Of a stretch of 64,000 nt of DNA, positions 28,999 to 37,492 are shown in pieces; position 1 is the stretch's first letter, and every line of letters starts with the position of its first letter. The stretch comes from JAMXLO01 sp963794185 (GTDB lineage: Bacteria > Pseudomonadota > Alphaproteobacteria > Acetobacterales > Acetobacteraceae), in assembly GCA_963794185.1 (NCBI GenBank), contig CAWCDM010000053.1:68929-132928 (forward strand). The letters run 5' to 3'. The notes beneath the pieces were generated by a model. That model was not told the DNA's origin and made no database searches. It was given only the letters and a program-made list of their open reading frames with translations. A program made the translations under genes and the position numbers.

Positions 28999-29973
28999 AT
29001 GAAGAACCAGGATTGGGAAATCCCGACGAACCTGCAACCGGACCCGGACGACTATTCGTTCGACCTCGAGCGCGCGCTCAAGGCCATCGTGAACCTGAAG
29101 ACCTATGTCCCGTCGGACGCCTTCACCGCCGGCACGCTCGGCACCGAGCGGGCCGGCAGCGGCGTGGTGATCCGCGAGAGCGGCCTGGTGGCGACGATCG
29201 GCTACCTGATCACCGAGGCGGAGACGATCTGGATCACGTCCGCCGATGGACGGGCAATTCCCGGCCATGCGCTGGCCTACGACCAGGAAAGCGGCTTCGG
29301 CCTGGTCCAGGCGCTGGGGCGGCTGGACCTGCCGGCGCTGGAGATGGGGGATTCGGACCGGCTGAAGGTCGGCGACCAGGTGGTGTTCGCCGCCGCCGGC
29401 GGTCGCCATCATGCGGTGGAGACGCGCGTGGTCGGGCGTCAGGAGTTCGCCGGCTACTGGGAGTACGTGCTGGACGATGCGATCTTCACCGCCCCGGCGC
29501 ATCCGTTCTGGGGCGGCGGCGGGCTGATCGGCAATGACGGCAAGCTGATGGGGATCGGCTCGCTGATCCTCCAGCAGGGCGACGGCAAGGGGCGGCGGCT
29601 CGACATGAACATGGTCGTGCCGATCGGGCTGCTGACGCCGATCATGAAGGACCTGCTGAGCTATGGCCGGGTGAACCGCCCGGCGCGTCCATGGCTTGGG
29701 ATGTATGCCACCGAGGCGGATGACGCGATCGTCGTGGGTGGCCTGGCGGACAACGGGCCGGCCGAGCAGGCAGGCGTGCGGGCCGGCGACCACATCCTGG
29801 CGGTGGGCGGCGACGAGATCACCGACCTTGCCGGGCTGTGGCGGCGCGTGTGGGCATCGGGCAGCGCCGGGGCGGAAGTTCGGTTGCGGCTGATGCGCAA
29901 CACGACCCCGGTGGCGCTGACCGTGCGGTCCAGCGACCGCACCAGCTTCCTGAAGTCGCCGAAGATGCATTGA
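28999..29973 (+). CDS. HtrA/DegP-like trypsin-fold protein with PDZ domain, catalytic triad lost
   Basis: 324 residues. The N-terminal ~220 residues follow the S1C protease fold: TERAGSGVVIRESGLVATIG, VGDQVVFAAAGG, GLIGNDGKLMGIGSLIL and MNMVVPIGLL. The C-terminal ~100 are a PDZ domain (RPWLGMYA, GPAEQAGVRAGDHILAVGGD, VRLRLMRN). The catalytic residues are absent where expected: the His of the usual TNxHVV is ITEAE, the Asp of the usual DLAV is GFGLV, and the GNSGG nucleophile motif is WGGGGL. No signal peptide is apparent. It is probably a non-proteolytic scaffold or chaperone. Confidence 0.8.
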   Translation: MKNQDWEIPTNLQPDPDDYSFDLERALKAIVNLKTYVPSDAFTAGTLGTERAGSGVVIRESGLVATIGYLITEAETIWITSADGRAIPGHALAYDQESGFGLVQALGRLDLPALEMGDSDRLKVGDQVVFAAAGGRHHAVETRVVGRQEFAGYWEYVLDDAIFTAPAHPFWGGGGLIGNDGKLMGIGSLILQQGDGKGRRLDMNMVVPIGLLTPIMKDLLSYGRVNRPARPWLGMYATEADDAIVVGGLADNGPAEQAGVRAGDHILAVGGDEITDLAGLWRRVWASGSAGAEVRLRLMRNTTPVALTVRSSDRTSFLKSPKMH

Positions 29974-30025
29974 GCTGGTGGCGTTGCATGCCAGGGCGGC
30001 ACGCCGCCCGTCGCAAACAGGCCCG

Positions 30026-30298
30026 CTACACGTTCAGCCCGTGCGCCTTCAGTCGCTCCTGCAGGAGTTGAAGCAGCATCTCAGCGGTATCCGCCTGCCG
30101 CTCCGGCGGGATGTGCCGGGTCAGCGTGTGGGCCGCGCCCTCCACCAGGACGCCCAGCACCGTGTAGGGGTCTGCCTCGCTCGCGCCGATCATGCTGATC
30201 ATCTCGGCGAGGATGTGCGTCGCATCGGGCCGGTCGCGGGCAACGCGCTGGACCCGGCGGATCAGTGCGTCGATGGCTGGGTAGGGACGGTCGGGCAT
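30026..30298 (-). CDS. Small helical hypothetical protein
   Basis: 90 residues starting MPDRPYPAIDALIRRVQRVA at 30298. Predicted all-helical, with no transmembrane segment and no motif known to me. It ends LLQERLKAHGLNV. The gene is divergent from the MBL-fold hydrolase (start 30358), sharing a 59-bp intergenic region, and convergent with the HtrA-like gene. Confidence 0.5.
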   Translation of the reverse strand: MPDRPYPAIDALIRRVQRVARDRPDATHILAEMISMIGASEADPYTVLGVLVEGAAHTLTRHIPPERQADTAEMLLQLLQERLKAHGLNV

Positions 30299-30357
30299 GG
30301 CGCTAGAATGACCGGTCGCGCGGCGATGATGCAAGAGCGGGTGTAGGAATTCGGCGA

Positions 30358-31016
30358 ATGGGCAAACTGAGCGGAATGATCGTGCCGGTCACTCCCTTCC
30401 AGCAGAACTGCGCGATCCTGTGGGATGACGGCAGCAAACAGGCGGTGGTGGTGGATCCGGGCGGCGACGTGGACCGTATCCTCGGCGCCATCGACCAGAC
30501 CGGCGCGTCGGTCGAGCGCATCTGGCTGACTCACGGCCATCTGGACCACGCCGGTGGCGCCGCCGAACTGCAGGAGACGCTGCGCCGGCGCTCCGGCGAG
30601 CCGCGAGGCGTGCCGATCGAGGGGCCGGATCGGCGCGACGAATTCCTGCTGCAGGGGCTGGAAGCGCAGGGCAGCAGCTACGGCTTCGCGTTGCGCAACG
30701 TCACGCCCGACCGCTGGCTGCGCGAGGGCGACAGCGTGGCGTTCGGCGAGCATCGCTTCGACGTGCTGCACTGTCCTGGGCACACGCCGGGCCATGTGGT
30801 TTTCGTCAACCGTGCGGCGCGGTTCGCGCTGGTCGGCGACGTGCTGTTCCAGGGCTCGGTCGGCCGCACCGATTTCCCCTACGGCGACCACGCCGCGCTG
30901 ATCCGTGCCATCACCGAAAAGCTGCTGCCGCTGGGCGACGATTTGCCTTCCTGTGCGGCCACGGCCCGGGCTCGACGATCGGCGCGGAGCGGCAGAGCAA
31001 CCCGTTCCTGCGCTGA
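30358..31016 (+). CDS. MBL-fold metallo-hydrolase (YcbL/glyoxalase II-like), frameshift near the 3' end
   Basis: About 219 residues. Zinc-binding THGHLDHAGG (H-x-H-x-DH), HCPGHTPGHVVFV (third His), and VGDVLFQGSVGRTDFPYGD (bridging Asp) match the YcbL/GloB2 hydroxyacylglutathione-hydrolase-like group. Near 30950 one base is missing: restoring it gives FLCGHGPGSTIGAERQSNPF LR and the stop at 31014-31016, the normal ending with the last His ligand. As written the frame ends in an Arg/Ala-rich tail. Cytosolic, acting on thioesters or similar metabolites. Confidence 0.85.
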
Positions 31017-31018
31017 GG

Positions 31019-31654
31019 CTACGAGAGCTCGTTGCTGATCTCGTCTGCGGTCATGAACGGAAAGCGGATCCATAGGTCGTTGCTGGTGTCCTCGATCGCC
31101 GTGATCCATGCGGCGACCTTGTCCGGAGGCGCCGTCCGCGTGCCCCCGGGAAACCGCCGCACCACTGGATTGCGAAACGCGTGTCCTGCCGTCGCGTGGG
31201 CGAACACGGTGGGGCTGAGGTCCGACAGCTTGTTGGCGATCTGCTCCGCGATGCCGCCGGGCGCACCGCATGAACACGCATACAGGATGATGGTCGCGCC
31301 CGGGCCGCAATTGCCCCGGAGCGAGGCCACGAACTCGTCGAGATAGCCCGGACCGATCTTCGCCGACACAAGCAGATCCTCGGTGCCATGGCCGAAATAC
31401 GCCACCGTGTCGAGCTGGTAGGGCGAGATCGCCAGGCCATGCAAAATCTCGTCGAACCGCCCGCGCTCGGAGGCATGGTTGTTGAACAGCAGGGGCGTGT
31501 TGGCGCTGCCGGCCTTCTGCGTGTTCCAGTAATTCGCGAACATCTGCGCTCCCGGCTGGAACGCGCCGGTCGCATCGTTGCCCTGCGGGTTGGCGGTGTC
31601 CGGCGGCGCATTGAACATCGGTGCGAAGATGAATGCGTTGCTTGGCGGGGTCAT
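31019..31654 (-). CDS. Caspase-like (clan CD) putative cysteine peptidase
   Basis: 211 residues starting MTPPSNAFIFAPMF at 31654. Two motifs have the spacing and context of the clan CD His-Cys dyad: a hydrophobic strand ending in His-Gly (LDTVAYFGHGTEDL, about residue 93) and a later strand followed by Cys (GATIILYACSCGAPGGIAEQ, about residue 128). Between them SAKIGPGYLDEFVASLRGNC fits the intervening helix. A third region ATAGHAFRNPVVRRFPGG follows. There is no signal peptide. No closely matching named family is known to me; related folds include caspases, CHAT and DUF4347. Convergent with the MBL gene; no adjacent effector gene is recognised. Confidence 0.55.
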   Translation of the reverse strand: MTPPSNAFIFAPMFNAPPDTANPQGNDATGAFQPGAQMFANYWNTQKAGSANTPLLFNNHASERGRFDEILHGLAISPYQLDTVAYFGHGTEDLLVSAKIGPGYLDEFVASLRGNCGPGATIILYACSCGAPGGIAEQIANKLSDLSPTVFAHATAGHAFRNPVVRRFPGGTRTAPPDKVAAWITAIEDTSNDLWIRFPFMTADEISNELS

Positions 31655-31904
31655 TGCGGGTGTTTCCTGTGTCTGGTTGTCACGTTCCTGGCGGCAGCGG
31701 ATCCCCACGCCCCGGCTCCGGGCCACCGGGGTCCACGGGGCCAGAGTCCAGAGCGCCAGAGGCCATGGGGCCGACGTCCTGAGACCGACCCACCCGGCGC
31801 CCGCAACGTTAGGTCCTGAACGGGCTCCGGGGTGTGATCTCGCGCACGCAGGCCCGCCTTAATCGATGGACGGCGCGGTCACTGCGCCCCGGCAGGCGCG
31901 CGCC

Positions 31905-31998
31905 CGCCAGGGTTTCCGCCGGCAGCAGCGTAAGCGGCACCCCGAGGACGCAGCAGCCGGCCATCAGCAGCAGCACGTCGTTGTAGGCCAGGGGGTCA
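31905..31998 (-). pseudogene. Fragment duplicating the C-terminus of the EmrB-like transporter
   Basis: The segment encodes AYNDVLLLMAGCCVLGVPLT LL, nearly the same as TYNDVLLLMAGCFFLAVPLT LL at the end of the EmrB-type gene (33690). DNA identity over roughly 90 bp is high, including the 25 bases around GGCCATCAGCAGCAGCACGT. It has no start and leads into unrelated sequence on both sides, so it is a relic of a duplicated or recombined emrB, lying about 1.7 kb from the intact copy. Confidence 0.65.
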
Positions 31999-32130
31999 GC
32001 GTCTTGGGCTGACAACCACGGCAATGGCTTGCGCCGATCGGTAGGCACCGTCACTCTGCCCACAAATCACTCCCGGCGAGAGACACGGAAGCGGCAAAAT
32101 GGGCAGTATGGTGCGCAATCCGGCAGACCT

Positions 32131-33102
32131 ATGAAGCACGTCGCGGTCCTTACGAGCGGTGGCGACGCCCCCGGCATGAACGCGGCCATCCGGGCCGTCA
32201 CTCGCAGTGCGCTCGATCAGGGCATGACGGTCCACGGCGTGAGCCAGGGTTGGCAGGGCCTCGTCGACGGTCAGATCCGACAGCTCAGCGCGCGCGACGT
32301 GGGCGGCATCATCCAGGTCGGCGGCACGTTTCTCGGCAGCGCCCGATCCGCGGAATTCCGCGCGGAGGGCGGCCGGACCAAGGCGCTGCGCCACCTCGCC
32401 CAACGGGCCATCGACGGCGTGGTGGTGATTGGCGGCAACGGATCTCAGATGGGTTCGTACATGCTCAGCCAGCTTGGGGTTCACGTGGTCGGCGTCGCAT
32501 CCACCATCGACAACGACCTGCTCGGCACGGATATCTCCATCGGCTGCGACACCGCCATCAACGTCACGCTCGAGGCGATCGACCACCTGCGCACGACCGG
32601 TTCCTCGCACAATCGCGCCTTCCTGGTTGAAACCATGGGAAGAGACTGCGGCTATCTGGCGATGATGGCGGGGCTCGCGGGCGGCGCCGAAGTCATCTCG
32701 ACGCCTGAGTTCGAGGTGGCAGCAAGCGAGATTGCCCAGCGGCTGCACGCCGCATACGAGCGCGGCAAGACGCATGCAATCGTGGTGATCGCCGAAGGCG
32801 TCAAGGAAGATGCCACCAGGATCCTCGCCTATTTCGATGCCGACAAGCAGAGGACGGGTTTCGAGCTGCGTGCCACGAGGCTCGGACACGTCGTGCGCGG
32901 CGCTCCGCCCAGCGCCTTCGATCGCATTCTGGCGACGAGGCTGGGGGTCGGCGCCGTCAAGTCCCTGAACGATGGCGAGACCGGCGTACTGGTCGGCTGG
33001 CAGAAGAACGAGGTCACGCGAACGCCGCTCGCAGACATTGTCGGACGCACCAAACCGGTGGATACGGAATTGGTCGAGCTCGCGCGCATCCTGGCAAAAT
33101 GA
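32131..33102 (+). CDS. pfkA: 6-phosphofructokinase-type phosphotransferase
   Basis: 323 residues, usual PfkA length. MKHVAVLTSGGDAPGMNAAI is the N-terminal nucleotide-binding loop, STIDNDLLGTDISIGCDTAI holds the catalytic Asp, and VETMGRDCGYLAMMAGLAGG binds fructose 6-phosphate. The phosphate-donor loop reads GGNGS where ATP-dependent enzymes have GGDGS and PPi-dependent ones GGDDS, and the residue before TIDND is Ser rather than the Gly (ATP) or Lys (PPi) usually quoted. Glycolytic role is likely; donor specificity is unclear. The stop overlaps the next ATG. Confidence 0.85.
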   Translation: MKHVAVLTSGGDAPGMNAAIRAVTRSALDQGMTVHGVSQGWQGLVDGQIRQLSARDVGGIIQVGGTFLGSARSAEFRAEGGRTKALRHLAQRAIDGVVVIGGNGSQMGSYMLSQLGVHVVGVASTIDNDLLGTDISIGCDTAINVTLEAIDHLRTTGSSHNRAFLVETMGRDCGYLAMMAGLAGGAEVISTPEFEVAASEIAQRLHAAYERGKTHAIVVIAEGVKEDATRILAYFDADKQRTGFELRATRLGHVVRGAPPSAFDRILATRLGVGAVKSLNDGETGVLVGWQKNEVTRTPLADIVGRTKPVDTELVELARILAK

Positions 33103-33656
33103 TCGCGCAAAGCACTGGCCGATCGCCTACTTTCCCAAGCCGCGCCAACGCAACTGTGGTCGCCGCGACAGGAAGCACACGGCTGCAGACGCGGAATACG
33201 GATCGCTGGACGACCCTGGCGACGCTGCTGCTGTCGGCTTGCGGCCTGACCGGGTGCGTGCCGCCCAGCGGCGTGAGCGGGACGACGGCGCTGAGCAAAC
33301 CCTGGATGCTCGGCATCGAGCGGATGCAGGGCGACCCCGAGCCGCTGCTGCCCTACACCAACCGGTTCATCGAGGATCTGGCGGCGATGCCGCGGACGCA
33401 GGTGGTGTTCGTCGGCACCGACCGGAACCGTTCCGCGTTCAATGCCTGGAGCGGCGACAAGGTGCTGGTCGCGCCATGGCTGCACGGCGAGGACAACTGC
33501 ATGAACCTGACCTGGACGATCTTCCAGTCCGGCCAGCAGCAGGGAGCGTTCGGGCAGGTGGTCGCAACATTGCCGGCGGGGACGGAACCGGATCCGGACT
33601 GCGTCGATCGGGCAGCGGCACAGTTCTACCGCACGCTGGCCGTCCAGGGGCTGTGA
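33099..33656 (+). CDS. Putative lipoprotein of unknown function
   Basis: 185 residues from ATG 33099, which overlaps the phosphofructokinase stop (ATGA). A lipoprotein-type signal lies internally: WTTLATLLLSACGLTGCVPP with two possible lipobox Cys residues, preceded by basic residues. The true start may therefore be downstream. The mature part (RFIEDLAAMPRTQVVFVGTD, SGDKVLVAPWLHGEDNCMNL) has no family I recognise. Coupling to pfkA may be fortuitous. Confidence 0.5.
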   Translation: MIAQSTGRSPTFPSRANATVVAATGSTRLQTRNTDRWTTLATLLLSACGLTGCVPPSGVSGTTALSKPWMLGIERMQGDPEPLLPYTNRFIEDLAAMPRTQVVFVGTDRNRSAFNAWSGDKVLVAPWLHGEDNCMNLTWTIFQSGQQQGAFGQVVATLPAGTEPDPDCVDRAAAQFYRTLAVQGL

Positions 33657-33689
33657 CGGGACACTGGTCTCCGGCGGCTCGAGCTCTCA

Positions 33690-35261
33690 GTGCGCCTCGG
33701 CCGCCGCACCCGCCGCAGGCTTCGCCAGCAGCAGCGTCAGCGGCACGGCGAGGAAGAAGCAGCCGGCCATCAGCAGCAGCACGTCGTTGTAGGTCAGCGT
33801 CAGCGCCTGCTGCTGCACCATCATCGCCATCTGCTTCAGCGCGGCGAGATGCGCCTCGCCCGACTTCGCGGCGGTCATCATCTTGGTCATGTTGCCGAGC
33901 GCGTGCATCGCGGCAGACCGCGCCCACGTCACCTGCTCCTGCAGATGCTGCGCGTGCACTGCCAGGCGCGATGTCGCCAGCGTGTTGATCAGCGCCAGGC
34001 CGACCGCGCCGCCGAGATTGCGCATCAGGTTGTAAAGCCCCGATGCGTTCTTCACCTGCGCCGGCGGCAGACGGCCGAGTGCGAGCTGGTTCACCGGCAG
34101 CATGATGAACATCATGGAGGCGCCGCGTAACGCCTGGGGCCAGCACAGCTCCCAGAACGCGGAATCCACGGTGAGATGCGCCATCCACCACAGCCCGGCG
34201 CCGAACATCGCCAGCCCGATCGCCAGCATCACGCGCTGATCCATCACCCGCATCAGCTGTCCGGCGATCGGCGCGGAGGCGAACATTGCCACGCCGGTCA
34301 CGAACATGGTCTCGCCGATCTGCAGGCTGTCGTAGCCGCGCACGCGCCCCAGGAACAGCGGCAGCAGATACACCGAGCCGTACAGCCCGAGGCCGAGCAC
34401 GAAGCTGAACAGCGAGCCGAACGCGAAATTGGCATTGGTGAAGGCGCGCAGCTCCACCAGCGGATCGCGCCGCACCAGCATGCGCCAGAAGAACAGCGTG
34501 CCGGCGATCACGGAGGCGACGGCGGACCAGGCGATGGTCTCGTCGGCGAACCAGTCCCAGCGGTCACCTTCCTCCAGCACGTACTCCATCGCGCCGAGGA
34601 AGGTTGCCATCAGCAGCAGGCCGGTCAGGTCGAAGCTGCGGCGCAGCGCGTAGTCGGGCTTGTCGATGTCGAGCCAGGACCACACCGCAGCCGCCACCGC
34701 GAGGCCGACCGGGACGTTGATCAGGAACAGCCAGTGCCAGGAGAACTGGTCCGTCAGCCAGCCGCCGAGGGTCGGGCCGATGGTCGGCGCCATCGTCGCG
34801 GTGAGCCCGATCAGCACCGACATCTGCGTGCGCTGCTCGGCGCGGAACAGCAGGAACGTGGTGGCGAAGACGGTCGGGATCATCGCCCCGCCGATGAAGC
34901 CCTGCGCGGCGCGGAACACCACCATCTCGCCCAGGCTGGAGGCACTGGCGCAGGCCAGCGAGAACAGCGTGAAGCCGAGCGCGCTGATAACGAACAGCAC
35001 GCGCGTGGAGAGCAGGCGGGAAAGCCAGCCCGACAGCGGGATCATGACGATCTCGGCGATCAGGTAGCTGGTCTGCACCCACGACGCCTCGTCCGGGCTG
35101 GCGGCAAGGCCCGCCTGGATGTCGGAGATCGAGGCGCTGACAATCTGGATGTCCAGGATCGACATGAACATCCCGACCACCATCGCCATGAAGCCGGCCC
35201 ATTGCCGCCAGCCCAGCCGATCCTCGGTCGCATCCCCCGGGCGCTCGGCGGTCTGGCTCAC
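33690..35261 (-). CDS. emrB: DHA2-family MFS multidrug exporter, EmrB/QacA type
   Basis: 524 residues with about 14 membrane spans. Typical DHA2 motifs: MVVGMFMSILDIQIVSASI near residue 35 (motif D1), SWVQTSYLIAEIVMIPLSGW, SALGFTLFSLACASASSL, GFIGGAMIPTVFATTF (motif C region) and GPTLGGWLTDQFSWHWLFLI NVPVG. Forms a tripartite pump with the adjacent periplasmic adaptor, whose stop overlaps this start (ATGA at 35258-35261). Transcribed divergently from a TetR regulator. Confidence 0.93.
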
Positions 35262-36442
35262 GGCATGGCGTCCCGCAGGGTGGCCGCGGCGGCGCCGAAC
35301 AGGCCGAGCCGCAGGGCGTCGGGGCCGCGCGTATCAACATCGGCGGTGACCGACAGGCCCGCTCGCAGCCAGCCGGCATGCGCGGCCTGGGCAGGATCGA
35401 TCACGATCTTCACCGGGACGCGCTGCACCACCTTGGTAAAGTTGCCGGTGGCGTTCTCCGGCGGCAGCAGGCTGAACAGGGCGCCGGTCGCGGGGGCCAG
35501 GCTGTCCACCCGGCCGTCCACCGCCGCGCCGCTGTCGATGTCGGGAACCAGTTGCACCTTCATGCCGGGGTGCATGCGGCGGAGCTGGGTCTCCTTGAAG
35601 TTGGCGACGACGTAGAGCTTGTCCGGCAGCGGCGCCACCGCGATGAGCTGTGCGCCGGGCGCCACGTGCTGGCCCAGTTCGGCGGCGCGGTTGCCGACGA
35701 TGCCGTCGAACGGGGCGTGGATCACCGTGTAGCTGAGGTTGTTCTGAGCAAGCTGCACCGCGGCGTCGGCGTTCTGCTGGCGCGCCTTCGCCTGGGTCAC
35801 CTGCGCCTGGAACACGGCAAGCTGCTGCTCCGCGGCGGCCTTCTGCGCCTGCGCCGAGACCACGGCGGCATTCGCCTTGCGCGCATCGGCGATCGCCTGA
35901 TCGTTCGACTGGCGCGATGCCCAGCCGCCGGTGACCAGCGAGCCGGAGCGAGTCGCATCCGCGCCTGCCCGGGTCTGCTCCGCCTGCGCCTGGGCGATGG
36001 CCGCCTGTGCGACCTCGATAGTTGCCTGCTGCTGGGCAACCTGGCGCTGCGCCGTGTCGATCGCGGCAGTGGCCTCCGCGGCGGAGGCCGAGGCCTGGGC
36101 CAGACGCGCCTGCCAGTCGGCCGGATCGAGCACGATCAGCGGATCGCCGGCATGCACGCGCTGGTTGTCGGCCACCTTGATGGCGGCGACGTCGCCCTCG
36201 ATGCGCGGGCCGAGAACGGCAATATCGCCCTGAATGTAGGCGTTGTCGGTGCTTTCGATGTAGCGACCCTCGGTGAACCACCAGGAGGCGCCGACACTGA
36301 TGGCAATGACCGCCGCCAGCCCGGCCGCCGGGCGCCAAAGCCGGCGCAGACGGGCGCGCATCCGGCGGCTGCGGCTGGGTGGAACAGCGGTGCTCTGGGC
36401 GTCGGCGGGTGAAGCCAGCGGCTTCTCGGTGATGGCGTTCAA
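35258..36442 (-). CDS. emrA: HlyD/EmrA-family membrane fusion protein
   Basis: 394 residues. N-terminal membrane anchor after a basic stretch (LWRPAAGLAAVIAISVGASW WF), then the lipoyl half-motif STDNAYIQGDIAVLGPRIEG, a long Ala/Gln-rich coiled coil (AEATAAIDTAQRQVAQQQAT and on to about residue 230), and the returning lipoyl/beta-barrel part AQNNLSYTVIHAPFDGIVGN RAAELGQ. This adaptor links the inner-membrane exporter to an outer-membrane channel. First gene of the emrAB unit; its promoter region contains the palindromes at 36455-36536. Confidence 0.93.
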   Translation of the reverse strand: MNAITEKPLASPADAQSTAVPPSRSRRMRARLRRLWRPAAGLAAVIAISVGASWWFTEGRYIESTDNAYIQGDIAVLGPRIEGDVAAIKVADNQRVHAGDPLIVLDPADWQARLAQASASAAEATAAIDTAQRQVAQQQATIEVAQAAIAQAQAEQTRAGADATRSGSLVTGGWASRQSNDQAIADARKANAAVVSAQAQKAAAEQQLAVFQAQVTQAKARQQNADAAVQLAQNNLSYTVIHAPFDGIVGNRAAELGQHVAPGAQLIAVAPLPDKLYVVANFKETQLRRMHPGMKVQLVPDIDSGAAVDGRVDSLAPATGALFSLLPPENATGNFTKVVQRVPVKIVIDPAQAAHAGWLRAGLSVTADVDTRGPDALRLGLFGAAAATLRDAMP

Positions 36443-36454
36443 TTCTGGGCTCCT

Positions 36455-36476
36455 CTGAACTGTACGGTTCAGTTCA
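36455..36476. promoter_or_regulatory. TetR-type operator, site 1 (emrA-proximal)
   Basis: CTGAACTGTACGGTTCAGTTCA contains the imperfect palindrome GAAC-(T/C)GTAC(G/A)-GTTC and lies 13-34 bp before the emrA start. It shares the ACTGAAC/GTTCAGT half-site with site 2. A repressor bound here would block emrAB transcription. Confidence 0.75.
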
Positions 36477-36516
36477 CGTAGAGGATGGCGATCCGTAGCA
36501 GAATGGTCAAGGCCAA

Positions 36517-36536
36517 ACTGAACCGTCCAGTTCAGT
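36517..36536. promoter_or_regulatory. TetR-type operator, site 2 (regulator-proximal)
   Basis: ACTGAACCGTCCAGTTCAGT is a 20-bp near-perfect palindrome with half-site ACTGAAC. It lies about 48 bp before the regulator ATG and 74 bp before emrA. With site 1 it suggests that the divergent regulator controls both itself and the pump. Confidence 0.82.
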
Positions 36537-36584
36537 CCATTCTAGCCCTTGCAAACCTCGGGCCGCTCGGCCCAACTACGCACC

Positions 36585-37208
36585 ATGAGCGCAACGGCAG
36601 AGCTTCGGCCGGACAGCGAGTCGCCCAAGCGCCAGCTTGTGCTGGACGCGGCCACCACGCTGTTCATGGCCCAGGGATACGGCGCCGTCAGCATGGACGC
36701 GATCGCCCGCGCCGCTGGCGTCTCCAAGGCCACGCTTTATGCGTATTTCAGCTCCAAGGACCGGCTGTTCGCCACGATCATCGGCGAGGCATGCCGGCAG
36801 AACATCGCGACGACGAATTTCCTGCCGGGCGGTGAGACGGACGTGCAGGCGGGGCTGATCACCTTCGCCGGCAACACTCTGCGCTTCCTGCTGGAGGAGC
36901 GGTCGCTGGCGATCCACCGCGTGGTGATCAGCGAGAGCCTGCGTTTTCCGGAACTGGGGCGCGCCTTCTACGACAACGGGCCGGGTGTGTTCCGCCGCGT
37001 GTTCGGCGACTGGCTGGCCGAGCAGACCGCCGCGGGGCGTCTTGCGGTGCGCGATCCCGCGTTGGCGGCGGACCAGTTCATCGGCCTGCTGCGCGGCGGC
37101 CTGTACCTGCGGGCGACGCTCGGGCTGACGCCGCCGTCGGAGGCGGAGATCGACGACGCCGTATCATCGGCCGTGGCGGCGTTCGTGCGGGCGTACGCGC
37201 CTGGCTAG
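36585..37208 (+). CDS. TetR/AcrR-family transcriptional repressor
   Basis: 207 residues from ATG 36585. N-terminal TetR HTH: KRQLVLDAATTLFMAQGYGA, VSMDAIARAAGVSKATLYAY FSSKDRLF, with the recognition helix in SKATLYAYF. The C-terminal part (FLLEERSLAIHRVVISESLR, AADQFIGLLRGGLYLRATLG) resembles the TetR_C AefR-like domain. Divergent from emrAB with two ACTGAAC palindromes between, so it very likely represses the efflux pump until an inducer binds. The start at 36585 avoids reading through the operators. Confidence 0.92.
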   Translation: MSATAELRPDSESPKRQLVLDAATTLFMAQGYGAVSMDAIARAAGVSKATLYAYFSSKDRLFATIIGEACRQNIATTNFLPGGETDVQAGLITFAGNTLRFLLEERSLAIHRVVISESLRFPELGRAFYDNGPGVFRRVFGDWLAEQTAAGRLAVRDPALAADQFIGLLRGGLYLRATLGLTPPSEAEIDDAVSSAVAAFVRAYAPG

Positions 37209-37492
37209 CGTTGCAGTGTTGGTTGGAATGCGACGCGCGGGCTGCGCCCGCGAGCCATGGCGTTGAGGCAATGGTTGCCTCAGCCAACGCATTCTCCGTC
37301 CAGCTTTTGTCCTGATGCCTATGGGGTTTGTCGCGACCATCCGTCGCGCAGCGGTGGAGGCGCGGATGGGCGGGAACGGCATGGGCGATCGGCCTTATAT
37401 TAGAGGAGCCATTCCTGGCGCACCCGTAGATGATGTGGCCTGCCAAGGGAGCGGATATTCGTGCTGGATCTCGACACGAGCCAGTCGCCGGC

